A DNA stretch of 64,000 nt from Acanthornis magna (Eukaryota > Chordata > Aves > Passeriformes > Acanthizidae): assembly GCA_036785705.1 (NCBI GenBank), contig JAWUZG010000004.1:8156501-8220500 (forward strand), written 5' to 3'. This document shows, piece after piece, positions 11,043-21,800 of the stretch (position 1 is its first letter; each line of letters opens with the position of its first letter). The notes below the pieces were generated by a model, which did not search any database, was not told the origin of the DNA, and saw only the letters and a program-made list of their open reading frames with translations. Made by a program: the position numbers and the translations under genes.

Positions 11043-14000
11043 TAATTAAATTAATACTTGAATGTTCTTGAGGGAAAAAAAGATTTTTTCAGCTCTCCTA
11101 TTCCTTTATTGGTTTTGGTTTTTTTTTATAGCAATAACTGTACATATCTGACAAGGCTGTGACTCTGATCCCTTCTTCTAAGAACACATTTATTGTTCTG
11201 CCTTCAGAATAATTTTCTCTCCTGTAAAAACAAGTAATTCAGACAGGCTTTCTTGAAATTATGACTCAGCTTCCCAATCACCAGAAAGGAGCTAAATAAT
11301 GGTGGCTGGCATTACTTTGTGATCAGCTGTATGTTAACTCTGAACTCAATAATTAAAAATTATTGTTAATCTGTCTACTGATGGATGATCAGTAATCATT
11401 GCACATAAAATGTTGAAAAAATCTAGGCATCTACTCCCAAATTTTAGAAACCTCACATTACAGACATGGAATTCTTTACTCCATCTTGCACTAAAGACTT
11501 CAGATAATTTAAATGTAAGTAATTAAATATTTCAGAAATGTGTTTACAATTTACAAATCTTAACATATACAGGACATTAGAACTTTTACACCTACTTCAA
11601 AGGAAAAAAATTATTTCTCTTACTATGTCATGGCAAGGACTAATTTTTGGTGGGGTGTTTTTCCTGTGAACCTACCCTGGCTAGTTTTAGCACTACCAAA
11701 GCAAGCATTTCCTGATGATCGTTATCTTTTCACTTTCCTACATGTTCAAGCTCACCACAGTGAAAGAAAAGGCAGAAAATGATTCCTCCAATTTATTATT
11801 GCATTTGTCTGGAGGCAATTTTCTGACTGAAATGACACAAAATCCACTGGGAAACAAGAGCTATGGACCTTATAAATATGCAGCCATCACTTCTATGATC
11901 AAGCTTTTGACTCTGTTGCTATGGCTGTCATAATAAGCAGAAATGCTATGGGAGAAAAAGAAAAAGGTTTTTTGTTTGAAATTCCTTGGTGCATTCCTAG
12001 CACCCACAAAATTGCTGCCTACTGTAGACACCACAGAGTCTAAAAAATTATTACACACACTGTTGGCAACTGCTGTCAGCTGAGATGGTAGCTGTTATGC
12101 AGCATGTCAATATTTTAAAAAATCATTTCAGCTGCCTATTCTTCAGTGTATTATGTTAATGTGGATTATTTGGGCAATTGTTTTCCTTTTGCTGCCTATC
12201 AGAATCTTCTGGTATACTTCAGCTTCTCCCTCTTTCTATTTACTCTTGATCAAACAAAACACAGTAGAAATCAATGGGAAGAATGACATAAAAATTGCTT
12301 TCCTGGACACAATACAGTCAATATTATCTTCTGCTGCCTGTAGGCTTATCATTACTACATTTCCATGTATCCAATTACGATTTCGGTAACCCAGGAGCCT
12401 CAGATTCTGCCTGCAATGCACTGCAGCTGGCACACTGCTCCTCCTCGCCAAGTGTGACTGGGTTTTGCAGGTAGATGCTGTTACCATTCTGATTTGAGTT
12501 AACAGCAGTATGATGTGGTAAAAAAAAAATCTTTCAGACAGTCCAAAATGGCTAAGAGCACTTATATGGCCTTTTTCACTTCATTTTCTGATCCAGCTGG
12601 GCAGGACTACAGCTGACTACAGAAATATCTCTTATCTGCTCTGTTGGGTGGCAGTAGATTAAACAGTGAACCCCAATCAGGCTGGAAACAGATACGTGCT
12701 TAGTATGAGCAGACAGCTGTGTGGAGTTGGTAACTACAGCTGTGACTCACTGCATGCAGCTCAGGAAGAACTAAATAGGAATTGGCTCAGTCCTAGGGAA
12801 GAAATATTTTGTTATTCCTGTTATTGTCTACATGATCTAATAATCAGTGAGTATGGAAGGAGGCCTGATTGAAAGTGAAGCTTAGGAAAATAAAATATAT
12901 TCAATTTTCTGCTGGTTAGTAAGACAAAGAAGCTGATAAAGAGATCCTGAAGTCAACAAGCAATATTATAAGTTTTGCAGAATGTTTGAGTCCATGAGAA
13001 AAAATTCAAATATGTAGGTTTGAGAGCTCCCTAGACCCTCAGAAGCTCACCTGTACATGAATAATAATTATGTTTCTAGCTCCTGCAGGTGCTGAACTTC
13101 ACAGGCTCAAAAACAGCAGCTGGGGCCTGATTTGCCAGCTGGCCTGAAAGAGCACTAGTTCTCTATTTGTTTTCACTTGAACTGTTCCCCACAGGAAACT
13201 TAGGTATTTTTTTTTCCTCTCCCTCCATGTACTGTTTTTGAAACAGGAGTCTACTTCTATTCCCAGAAGTGGAATAGATAATTATAGAAAGGGCATTATA
13301 ATTTCAGATTTGAGCAACTCAGTCTGCGTATTTGTGTATTCAAAAAATCTATCCAAACAAGAAGTATAAATTATTTATTACGGCTGTACTTGGTACCAAG
13401 GGTCAAACACTCATCTTTGATTAGCTGATAGCTTCTTTTTATCTCGCAGATCAATAGAAAAAGGTAAAAGGTGGGAAAAAACGCTATGATTTTTATTCTT
13501 CTCAAGCCTGCCTTGTGTATACTGAGTAGAAGTTGAACAAAGACACAAGATATACTGAGAATAGCAATATAGTCTGCAAAAGCCTCTCACCAAATAAGAA
13601 GCTGATAAAACAGAAGTGACAAGCCAAAGGGAACAAAGTATTATCTGACTTGCATATTCAAATGTAAATATGCAAATTTTAAAAGTCCTGTTCTATTCTG
13701 CTGTGAACCACCCTTCAGCCTGTGAACCTGGAATTATGATAAACTTTGACAGCTACATTTCTTCTGTTTCTAATTGCACATTCTTTTCCTTAAATACAAA
13801 TATTGCCCTAATTTATTTATTTCCTTTATATACTGATGTTAAATGGAATCTTCTCTTCTTTGTTTTCTGTCCAACATATTTTTCCTCTTTCATTTTCTTT
13901 TTTTTTTTCTTTGCACCTACTCCTGAATTCCTCAATCTCCCCATACAATCAATTTTTTATTAGTATTTTTTTTCTTTCTGGCTTAGTGAAAATGAACTAA

Positions 14001-14724
14001 GAACAGTCAAGAAACTGCAGTTCCAGTAGCATTACCCAGCAGAGAGCTGGCAGTGCCTTCACACTTTTTTGGAGAGCTTTCCCTACTTTCCGTGAACATA
14101 ATGCCGCATGAATACTTCAAATACTTGAGGTGGCTGAAAGGCACATTTTCAGCTCATTAGAGGAGAAAAAAGTTGAAGAAGAGACACGATCATAGATCTT
14201 TTGGAGGAAATCCGACTTAGCTCTTTCTTCCACATCTGATTTACTAAAGAACAAGAGCAACAAAAGAGAGAGGGGAAAAAAAAGTCCAGAAATGCCATTG
14301 CTGTGATACAAAGGAGTTACTGGGTGTCTAATCAGTTACCAGAGGCTTTTATAATTTTTTCTGACTCTCTGATGATACAGCCAACCTGTCCAAGCCCTAC
14401 ATGGATCTTTTGAATTGTGATTGTGTCTGCAGCATATAATCAGAGTGACAACATGAAAGACAGATCAGCTGGGAAACAGCAAACAATAATCACTGGTAGC
14501 ATACAAGTCAAAAGTTTTTCATTATTAAAATATGTTTACAAAAACTCAAGACTTCTATTAAATTCATATGACTTTAATAAAATCTTGAATTTAGACTTAT
14601 AAACAAAACATCCATTTTGACAAGTTTTGAAAGAAATCCTGAGGCAAATTTTTAATTTACCTCTTTAAAACATACATTACATTCTTTCCTATGACTTCTC
14701 TGACTTCAAGTTTCTTTTTTTTTT

Positions 14725-15300
14725 TTCTCTATCACTTTCCATCAGCAGAAAAAATGGAGGAAATATGATATAAGATTCATGAGTTGAGATAAGGAGAGGA
14801 AGATCCAATTATGGTCATGGGCAAAACAAAACTTGAGGAAGATTAATTTAATTTATTTCCATTTAATAACTGTAGGTGGTGAGAAATAAACCCAAAACTT
14901 CCTCCCACCTTGCTGCTTCTCAGGCTCACTGTCTCTTCTGTTTCTTTTACTTCCTCCCTTTGAGCGGTGCAGAAGGGATGGGGGGTACAGTCAGTTCATA
15001 ACCCATTATCTCTGCTACACCTTCCTCCTCACACTGTTGTCCTGTTCCAGTGTGTGTTTCCTCCCACAGGATACAGCCCTTCAGGAGCAGACTACTTCAT
15101 CCTGGATCCCCTGCAGACTATAGTTCTTGCCACACACCCTGCTGTAGCACGGGCTCCCCTCCACAGACCACAGTTCCAGCCAGCAGCTTCCTTCTGCATG
15201 GACCTCCCAGAGGCTGCAGCATCCTTCAGGGCACATCCACCTGCTGCACAGGGTCCTCCATGGGCTGCATCTCTACCTGATACGTGAATGTAGTCTGTAG
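14725..15300 (-). mobile_element. Truncated LTR of an avian endogenous retrovirus
   Basis: This matches, on the minus strand, the downstream part of an LTR type that is widespread in birds. From right to left it contains the GC-rich tandem-like segments around GGGCTGCA and CACATCCACCTGCTGC (15225-15270), the AGTTCATAACCCATTATCTC block (14993 onward), GAGAAATAAACCC (14880), a poly(A)-signal segment (AATAAA on the minus strand, 14852-14857), GTCATGGGCAAAACAAAACT (14814) and the TTGAGATAAGGAG block near the 3' end. The upstream U3 portion is absent at the right edge, so the copy is truncated. Frames of 76-106 codons on the plus strand are Pro/Ala/Ser-rich products of this LTR, not a gene. No gag, pol or env was seen next to it. 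Class (ERVL or other) is not certain. Confidence 0.75.
14852..14857 (-). terminator. LTR poly(A) signal, minus strand
   Basis: TTTATT on the plus strand gives AATAAA on the minus strand, in the sense orientation of the truncated LTR at 14725-15300 and at the position where that LTR type carries its polyadenylation signal (followed by TTAAATTAAT). Probably inactive because the promoter part of the LTR is missing. Confidence 0.5.
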
Positions 15301-15964
15301 AAAGGCATGACTAGGTAAAAAATCCAAAAATCCATCTGACTATGTAACATTAAACAATGTATATAATTAAATTACTTAAAAGTAAAATCTGAATTTTGGG
15401 CTTGGATTATTAAATATCGCTTAAATTTCTGCTCCTGTTACTTAAGTAGCTGTTGGGATCTTGACCGTAAACCTCAACTAATTTATCAGTAATATGCAGT
15501 GAAGAGAATACAGTATGAATACAGGTAGAAACTATCGTGTAATACAGGTAGAAAAGGATCATTGCCATTCATTTGGATTATTAGTCTTCAGGATTACAGT
15601 AGCATCAGTGCCAAGAGTGGACTCCTCATAAGAATAGAATTTATAAAAGTATTTAGGGAGCCAAGTAGATTTCAAGCTGTCATGTTATTTTCAGGTGCTA
15701 TCTCAAACATGGCTTCCCAAGAGACAGAAGCTTATTCCAGTCTGTGAATCAGGTGGGCCTTTGAAGATGAGCACAAAGAACATAAGCCCATAGTTGTGGC
15801 TTTTCAGTTTCTCTGCTGTCAGACTTTTTTTTAACTGAAATTTTACACAGATTTTAATCTCTTTCCCTGGCAGATACTGGTTTATAAATAGAAGAATGAT
15901 TTTCTCAGACAGTCTCTGTTATCCTCGGCCCTTGGTCTCCTTTGAGTAATATCTGATACCCTAT
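15301..15964. other. Unique spacer between LTR fragment and CR1 cluster
   Basis: No gene or named repeat was recognised. A 61-codon frame at 15562-15747 (+) has no family signature. A short direct repeat AATACAGGTAGAAA occurs at about 15519 and 15541. Confidence 0.55.
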
Positions 15965-16204
15965 GAAACATGAGTAAGACCAGGGAGAATCTCTATCCTT
16001 TCTTGGATGTAGGGAGAAACATAATGACAAAGGATGAGGAAAAGGCTGAGGAATTTAGTACCTTTTTTGCCTCATTTTTTAATAACAAGACCAAGACCAA
16101 TCATCAAGGTGCCCAGCTCCCTGAGCTGGAAGTCAGACAGGGAGGAGAATGAAGCCCCATAATGCAGGAGAAAATGGTCAGAGAACCCTCTTAACACCCT
16201 CCCT
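15965..16204 (+). mobile_element. CR1 LINE fragment, pre-RT part of ORF2
   Basis: A plus-strand frame (15970-16152) encodes a peptide with the CR1 pattern just upstream of the reverse-transcriptase core: MTKDEEKAEEFSTFFASFFN followed by NKTKT and QLPELEVRQGGE. In CR1 ORF2 the equivalent segment reads as a K-D-E-E-K-A-E / FFASVFN stretch followed by a PPELE-type linker. The frame ends in a stop and the remaining RT core is not found downstream; instead the sequence abuts a minus-strand CR1 piece at about 16205. It is a dead fragment lacking both ends. Confidence 0.75.
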
Positions 16205-16443
16205 TCAGAGACTCACTGACATTGATGAGGTGACTTCTCAGTCAGTTTCTTCTCAAGGCTGAACAGGGACAGCTTCCTCAGCCTTTCCTCATAAGAGAGA
16301 AGCTCCAGGTCTTTAATCATCTTTGTTGCCCTCTGCTGGACCTGCTCCAGGAGCTCTATGTCTGTCTTGCACTGAAGAGTCCAGAAACGGACAAAACACT
16401 CCAGATGTGACCTCACCAGGGCTGAGTACAGGGGCAGGATCAC
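16205..16443 (-). mobile_element. CR1 LINE fragment, ORF2 C-terminal part
   Basis: A minus-strand open frame (16443-16213, 76 codons) reads [14 protein letters not shown], then [20 protein letters not shown] and [17 protein letters not shown]. This is the conserved end of CR1 ORF2 in a subfamily with a QQRATKMIK signature. It stops before the 3' untranslated region, so its 3' end has been lost where it meets the plus-strand fragment on its left. It ends sharply on the right at the GATCACCT block, where a different plus-strand CR1 begins. The frame is intact over its length but is only a fragment of a protein of many hundred residues. Confidence 0.85.
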
Positions 16444-16915
16444 CTAATTTTTGGGCCACTCACTGCAAGAAGGACACTGAGGCGCTGGAGTGTGCCCAGA
16501 GAATGGCAGCCAAGCTGGTGAAGGGTCTGGAGCACAGGTCTTATGAGGAGCGGCTGAGGGGGCTGCGGTTGTTCAGTCTGGAGAAGAGGAGGCTCAGGGG
16601 TGACCTTATCACTCTCCACAATTACCAGAAAGGAGGTTGTAGTGAGGTGGGTGTTCGTCCTTTTTCCCAATTAACAACTAAGAGAATGAGAAGAAATGGC
16701 TTCAAGTTGCACCATGGAAGTATTAGATCAGATATAAGAAAATATTTTTTCGTGGAAATGGTTGTAAAGTATTGGAACAAACTTCCCAGAGAAGTGGTGG
16801 AGTGCGAAAAACATGTACTTGACGATGGTGGTGGTGCTTGGTTGATGGTTGGATTTGGTGATCTTAAAGGTCTTTTCCAACCTTAACGATTCTATGAAAC
16901 TATGATTATACATAT
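16444..16915 (+). mobile_element. CR1 LINE 3' end with ORF2 tail and 3' UTR
   Basis: A plus-strand frame carries [57 protein letters not shown] and [18 protein letters not shown], ending near the [10 protein letters not shown] motif. This is the C-terminal end of CR1 ORF2, followed by the short 3' UTR (TTGGTGATCTTAAAGGTCTT, CCAACCTTAACGATTC) and an 8-bp-repeat type tail near 16890-16910. The amino-acid pattern ([17 protein letters not shown]) belongs to a different subfamily from the minus-strand neighbour ([17 protein letters not shown]), so the two are separate insertions. The long 187-codon frame here (16323-16886) starts inside the antisense of the neighbour, so it is not a gene. It is 5'-truncated as expected for CR1 and relatively well preserved. 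Confidence 0.9.
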
Positions 16916-17989
16916 ATTTCAACTCAAAGTGTACCAGACACTGGCAGTGTTACAATGCACCTCACTGGTAGGTCAATGGTTTTTATAACTCTGATGGGTT
17001 TGTTGCATGCCTTTGGGGGAGAAGAAAGGATGTTTACTCGTGCAAAGTCTGGAATGGAGTTCTTTGGTGTAGTTATCAGATAAAGGGAACCTAAACTTGG
17101 AGCACCTTTCATCCGTACTGATTTTGGAAGAAGAATTTACAATTAAATAGTGCCCTTAAGTATGCCCAGACTTTCTCCTGGAAACAGCTGGATGTGGTGG
17201 TCCAAAACAGATACAGGGAGAAAATTAACAGCTAACTGCATGGTCAGGAAATGATACTTTGGCTTACCTTTCAGTGCTCTTACTTATACCACAGACATTA
17301 ACAGAAGAAGATAGCAATTTATTTGCTACTGAAGATATATTTTTTATCTTTATTCCCTTTTTGTCTCTTGCTTTTGAATCTCAATGAGAAGTAAACTGGC
17401 AAGTCTCTGCTCATTCACTTGCAAATTAATGAAAATATGTTAAGACCATTCATCTTCATTTTAAGTTGAGACAGAAGAGGCATGTTCAGTATATCACCAT
17501 GCAGAAGAGAGGAAAGATTGTTGGGTGTAGGTATGGCAAAAGATCAATGTATTCAGTGTATAATTTAATGCTCATAGGAAATGAGTTTATTCTTAATAAT
17601 AGGAAGGTCTACTGTTTCAGTTTTGTTAATGAGAAAAGTCACAAAAGAGGTAGAATCTCAAATGAGAAAGATATCTAAAAGAGGAAAAAAAATCCTGATA
17701 TTCATTTAATTAGGATATCAGACAATAATACAATTCATTCCCAATGGAGAAAAAGATTCACATGCATTGTTTGCATGAAAAGAGAGCCATGTATCTCTCT
17801 ATGCCATTGTGACATACTGCTTCAATAATTTTTTTTCCTTTTTACACCTTTTTGCAGCTGGATATGGGGGCAATCTAACAATAAAAAAATTATCATAATT
17901 TCCTTTTTACCATTCCAGCAAAAATACAGCATAAAAAAAGATCTTTTTTTTTTTTCCCCAAGCGTAAAAACTTAAAGAACACAGTTGTC
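16916..17989. other. Unique spacer, one protein-like short frame
   Basis: Between a CR1 end and an LTR. The minus strand from about 17136 down to 16924 is open for about 70 codons and looks more protein-like than most chance frames (see findings), but I recognise no family. The rest is AT-rich with no named element; a T run at 17944-17955 lies just before the LTR. Confidence 0.5.
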
Positions 17990-18677
17990 TGTCTCAAGCA
18001 CTGTTAAGGCCACAGAAGGATTTTGCCACAAGATAAGCACAGAAGGGAGTGAGAGGATGGTGCTAACTCCAGACCTGGCAGAGGCGAGATCTGATTAACA
18101 CACCGTGGGTAATGCATTCAGACAAAAATTCACTCTGGCAAACCCTGTAAAGAACCAACTGCTCATACACATATCACTGGTCAAAGATCACCCCAAGTTA
18201 TAGTACAGATGGCATCTGAGACCACCAACGACCACTGAAGCCCCCTCAAATATGCCTCCCTGGATACCTGGAACTTGGACTGGAAGATAAGCCACCACAG
18301 CAAGAACTCGAGATAAGATAAAGGTGTTACTATTGTCCGGGTGTTACCTCTGGCCTAGTGGGAGGTTAACAAATCTGGGGGAGAAGAATGTATCACTGAT
18401 AATGGACATAAAGAAAGCAGAATTCATGGGCCATAAGGAAACCCAATTCAGTAACTATGATGAAATGAACTCTGAATGGTTGAAAGCCAGTTCCGGCAGG
18501 GGGAGATCACAACTACTGTCTCCCAGGCCAGTGACCAAGACAGGCACCAACTCAAAGGAAGAGAAAGCCTGAGCATGGGACTGGACTAATTGGCATTAGA
18601 AGTGAGGGAATCATTTAAACAATAGAATTAGAAAACTGTGTAGCCAACGAGTATTAATTTCTCTGTTTGCTAAAACG

Positions 18678-18685
18678 TATAAATA
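18678..18685 (+). promoter_or_regulatory. LTR TATA box
   Basis: TATAAATA, 148 bp upstream of the AATAAA signal of the same LTR, in the order U3 promoter then R/poly(A). Known layout of retroviral LTRs. Activity is not shown by sequence alone. Confidence 0.65.
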
Positions 18686-18825
18686 GTGAAAAGTTTTGAA
18701 TGACCCCCACCAGCTAGAAGCCAGGGAGAAATAGGTCCAACAGGACACCACTGGTGTTGGCTGTTTCCTGCTTGGACTCTCTCTCTACTTTTTCTTCCTG
18801 TCTTTCTACCTCACATTCACTGTAA

Positions 18826-18831
18826 AATAAA
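18826..18831 (+). terminator. LTR poly(A) signal
   Basis: AATAAA, followed within about 25 bases by a GT-rich stretch (GGCATATGGTCTAGTTTG) typical of a cleavage/polyadenylation region, close to the 3' end of the LTR. Confidence 0.6.
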
Positions 18832-18888
18832 TTCTGGACAATGGACTTTGGCATATGGTCTAGTTTGCATTTAATTCAGGCTGAGACA

Positions 18889-21800
18889 TCTCTCAATAAC
18901 GTGATTTTAACACTCAGTGCTTAAGTTTTGGTAGTTTTTGGCATAACAGGAGGTATTAATCTAATCTTAGACTAAACAAATTAAACTACCCTACTATTAA
19001 CTAATCAAACTCAGCTAGAACTCCTTGCTTTTCTTCTTGAGGATTAAGAAAAGAGACCTTATCAACATGTAATTCATACTATCCTTGAACGATTTCAAAA
19101 TTATATAGAAAATGAATTAACTTATAGGTATCTCCACTGTCTACATAGTCTAAATTTTTGAGACTAATCATATGTCTCTAATCCTTGCAAACAGGATATT
19201 ACAGAATAAAACAAAATATGAGAAGCATGTTATCTAACTCATGTGATCAGATATCAACATATATTTTAGGATTAAATAAACCAATTTTTTGTTTCTCTTC
19301 TCTGACTAGGAAGGCAGCCTAGCTTTACTAGTTCAGATATAAGGCATCCTCATTTGGTCAATGTCAATATCACATGAACATTATTATTTGTAAAAATTAA
19401 GAAACTAATAAAACATCTTTTGGTTTTGGTTTTTTTATGTGGAGTCCCAGCTTCATTCACTGAATTTCCATTCCCTCTGGAGGCAATGCAGCATGTAATT
19501 CTGCAGCTTTTATCAGAATGGGGCTCTATCAGAAGCAACAGGGTGATTTACCAATTAAAAAGTGCAAATAAAGTAAATAAATAAATATTTATACTCTTCC
19601 CATCCCCATCTAAACACAGAAAATCAGTAAGGCCATTACTTTAGTTTTCTAAGTTCATTCTCATTTTTGTCTCTCAGTATCCCTATCAGACAAGTAGACT
19701 TTGCTCTTCTCTAACTTCTTCACAGGTTAAATATGTTACAAATTTCCTTACTGAGTATGGAAGAATTAGAGAATATATAAATCTGCCAGGTCCTCAACTG
19801 AAATTCTACAGAATCAGTTTTCACAGAAATGAAAGGCAAAGAATGTTCTGTGGGTAATTTTATTTAGCCTCACAAGAGTCTTGCCTTAGATAATAATAAC
19901 AACTATATTCCCCAGCTTTGCTAGGGGTTATGAGGGAATATTGTTTTTCTTTGCACTTTTTTTTTTTTTTTTGTAAGAAAGGTCATTTAAAGCACAGCTA
20001 ATCAATTTATCTAAGATCCTTCGAGTCAGAAAGTAAATAATGTAGTACCCTCATCCCAATAAATCTTTATCATCCCAGTTACTGGATTCTTCCTTCCCTT
20101 GGGTAGCAATTGCTTTGTTGAAGCAATTTTTTGCCCTAATGTTTCATCACATGCCTTGTTTTTGCACATTTATAAAAAGTTTCTATTAGAATGAAAGTTA
20201 GAAACCCATCTGCAACTAAATCAGCAATTACTTATTTGACTGTCCACCTCACTTCCTACCTCACCTCTTACTATTATTCTTTTCTCTTATTGCTTATATA
20301 CTTTTAACCTTTTTAATTATCATATCTATATTCCCCGTGATTTTTTCTATTAACACTTCTTGAAAATATGTTCAATCACATAAAAGCTCATATTTCTCTC
20401 AATCCTTTCTTGTTATTTACAGGTCTATTAGAAAAGCTATTTCCTCTCTGAAATCTGTATCTGCTAAAATATTTTTTCCCCCATATAGTAAATTGTGGAC
20501 ATAGATATTGTTTGGAGTTTTGGGATAGAATCTTTTATTAGTGGAGAATAGTTCTCTTTGTTTTCACAGTGTCTAGTTATTTGGCCTTGGTATCTAGTTG
20601 CAGGTATCTTTCCAGTAGAAGCAATTTCTTAAAGGTGTTTAAGTCTTCTAGTAGAATGGAATTCTGATAGGCTTTGCAGGCTAAGTAAAGTTAAATAAAC
20701 AAAACCAAATGATTCCTCAGGTTATTTTATATTTTCGCCCGAAATATTTCAATATCATGCAGTTTATCTTCCCAAATAAAATTAAATTACTATATTTTAG
20801 CTAGAGGGGAAAAATCAAAGTGTATATTTGCGTGGTATTATTAAACATCGTCCCGCAGCATTACAGTTATTGCAAATTTTGACAACAGCTCTCATGAGTA
20901 TTCACATGAGTCCATCTGCTTGTGAAAAGGAAAAAATTTCTTTGTAAATGCAAGGTGACAGCTGGAGGTGAGTTGTCTTTTGACAAGTTGAAGACAGTTG
21001 TGTTTTGAGAGCAAGCAGATATGCCTCTAATCAAACACTCTGTAAATAGGTCTATCTCAATATGGTCTACATACTGATTTATACATTTTATGTATTGGTA
21101 AAATGCCATCTTAAGACCTCACCTGCCATCATCTCACTCCCTTTGTCAATTAATTTCAAACAGCATAATAAGTCCTTTAAATAATATATATTTTGGATTG
21201 TATAAATCACTTAAATGACAATAAAAAACCTCCTTGCTTGGAAACAAAGTCATGCTTTTCCCCAGTGGAATTTGATACTATGGTCAGCATGCGAAAAAGA
21301 GACATCTAGTCTTAATAAGACTTACACAAATTGAAAAGTGCTTATTTTCAGGACTGCTGTCTTCTCTTTCCAGCTGCCCACAGAAACAGAATGGCAGAAG
21401 TATTCCCACTGAAGTACATCAGGCAGGAGCCTGAAAAAATGCTCAAAACCTAGTAAAATGACTTAATACAGACCTCTGCAAAGTACATGCAACGAAATTT
21501 TTTACTACCGTTCTTTTTCCTGGTTTACATCATAGTTATCCCACACATCATTAATTTATAAAGATGTACTTTTCAAGATATATCCAATGTGCAGTTCTCA
21601 CTATTAAATATTACAAAACCATGAACATGCAGCTCTGGGAGTTACTGATACTACCCAAATCATACATGTAAATACACTTCCTATCTCTTTAATATATCAA
21701 CTGTATCACCTTTCAAAACATTTAAGAGAGCCTCCTACATTTTGGGGATGGAATTTTTTTTACTTTCATTAGGTTTCTGTCATTAGACACTACAAAAACC

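Larger units (their letters stand above)
5476..14724. other. Long unique non-coding tract
   Basis: About 9.2 kb with no convincing gene and no confidently named transposon. Contents worth noting: a 25-bp tandem duplication (7441-7490), several GGTTTTGG-T-run tracts (7541, 8177, 10816, 11108), a palindrome cluster with local CpG (9081-9131), a decayed CCCATTAACTTCAATAGG-type motif (9981-10000), a 22-bp tandem duplication (10999-11042), a 12-bp perfect palindrome (13389-13400), and T-rich runs near 13900. The longest frame, 97 codons at 13670-13963 (+), ends in poly-Phe from a T run and is not considered coding. Confidence 0.65.
17990..18888 (+). mobile_element. Probable solo LTR (endogenous retrovirus)
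   Basis: A block of about 0.9 kb bounded by TGTCTCAAGC at the left and GGCTGAGACA at the right: TG...CA ends with a 7-bp inverted repeat (TGTCTCA/TGAGACA), the standard LTR layout. Inside, in correct order for the plus strand, are a TATA box (TATAAATA, 18678-18685), a pyrimidine-rich leader (about 18776-18812) and a poly(A) signal AATAAA (18826-18831), leaving a short U5. Base composition is visibly less AT-rich than the flanks. No clean target-site duplication was found (TTGTC before, TCTCT after) and no gag, pol or env frame follows. A solo LTR left by recombination is the likely state. The 82-codon frame at 18324-18572 is a by-product of the U3 region. Confidence 0.75.

Noticed and set aside
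14967..15287. 106-codon and 76-codon Pro/Ser-rich frames
   Set aside because: They run antisense through the GC-rich repeated middle of an LTR fragment.
16323..16886. 187-codon open frame, the longest in the window
   Set aside because: It begins in antisense of one CR1 fragment and continues into the sense ORF2 tail of another. All recognisable residues are CR1 reverse-transcriptase C-terminus, so it is not a host gene.
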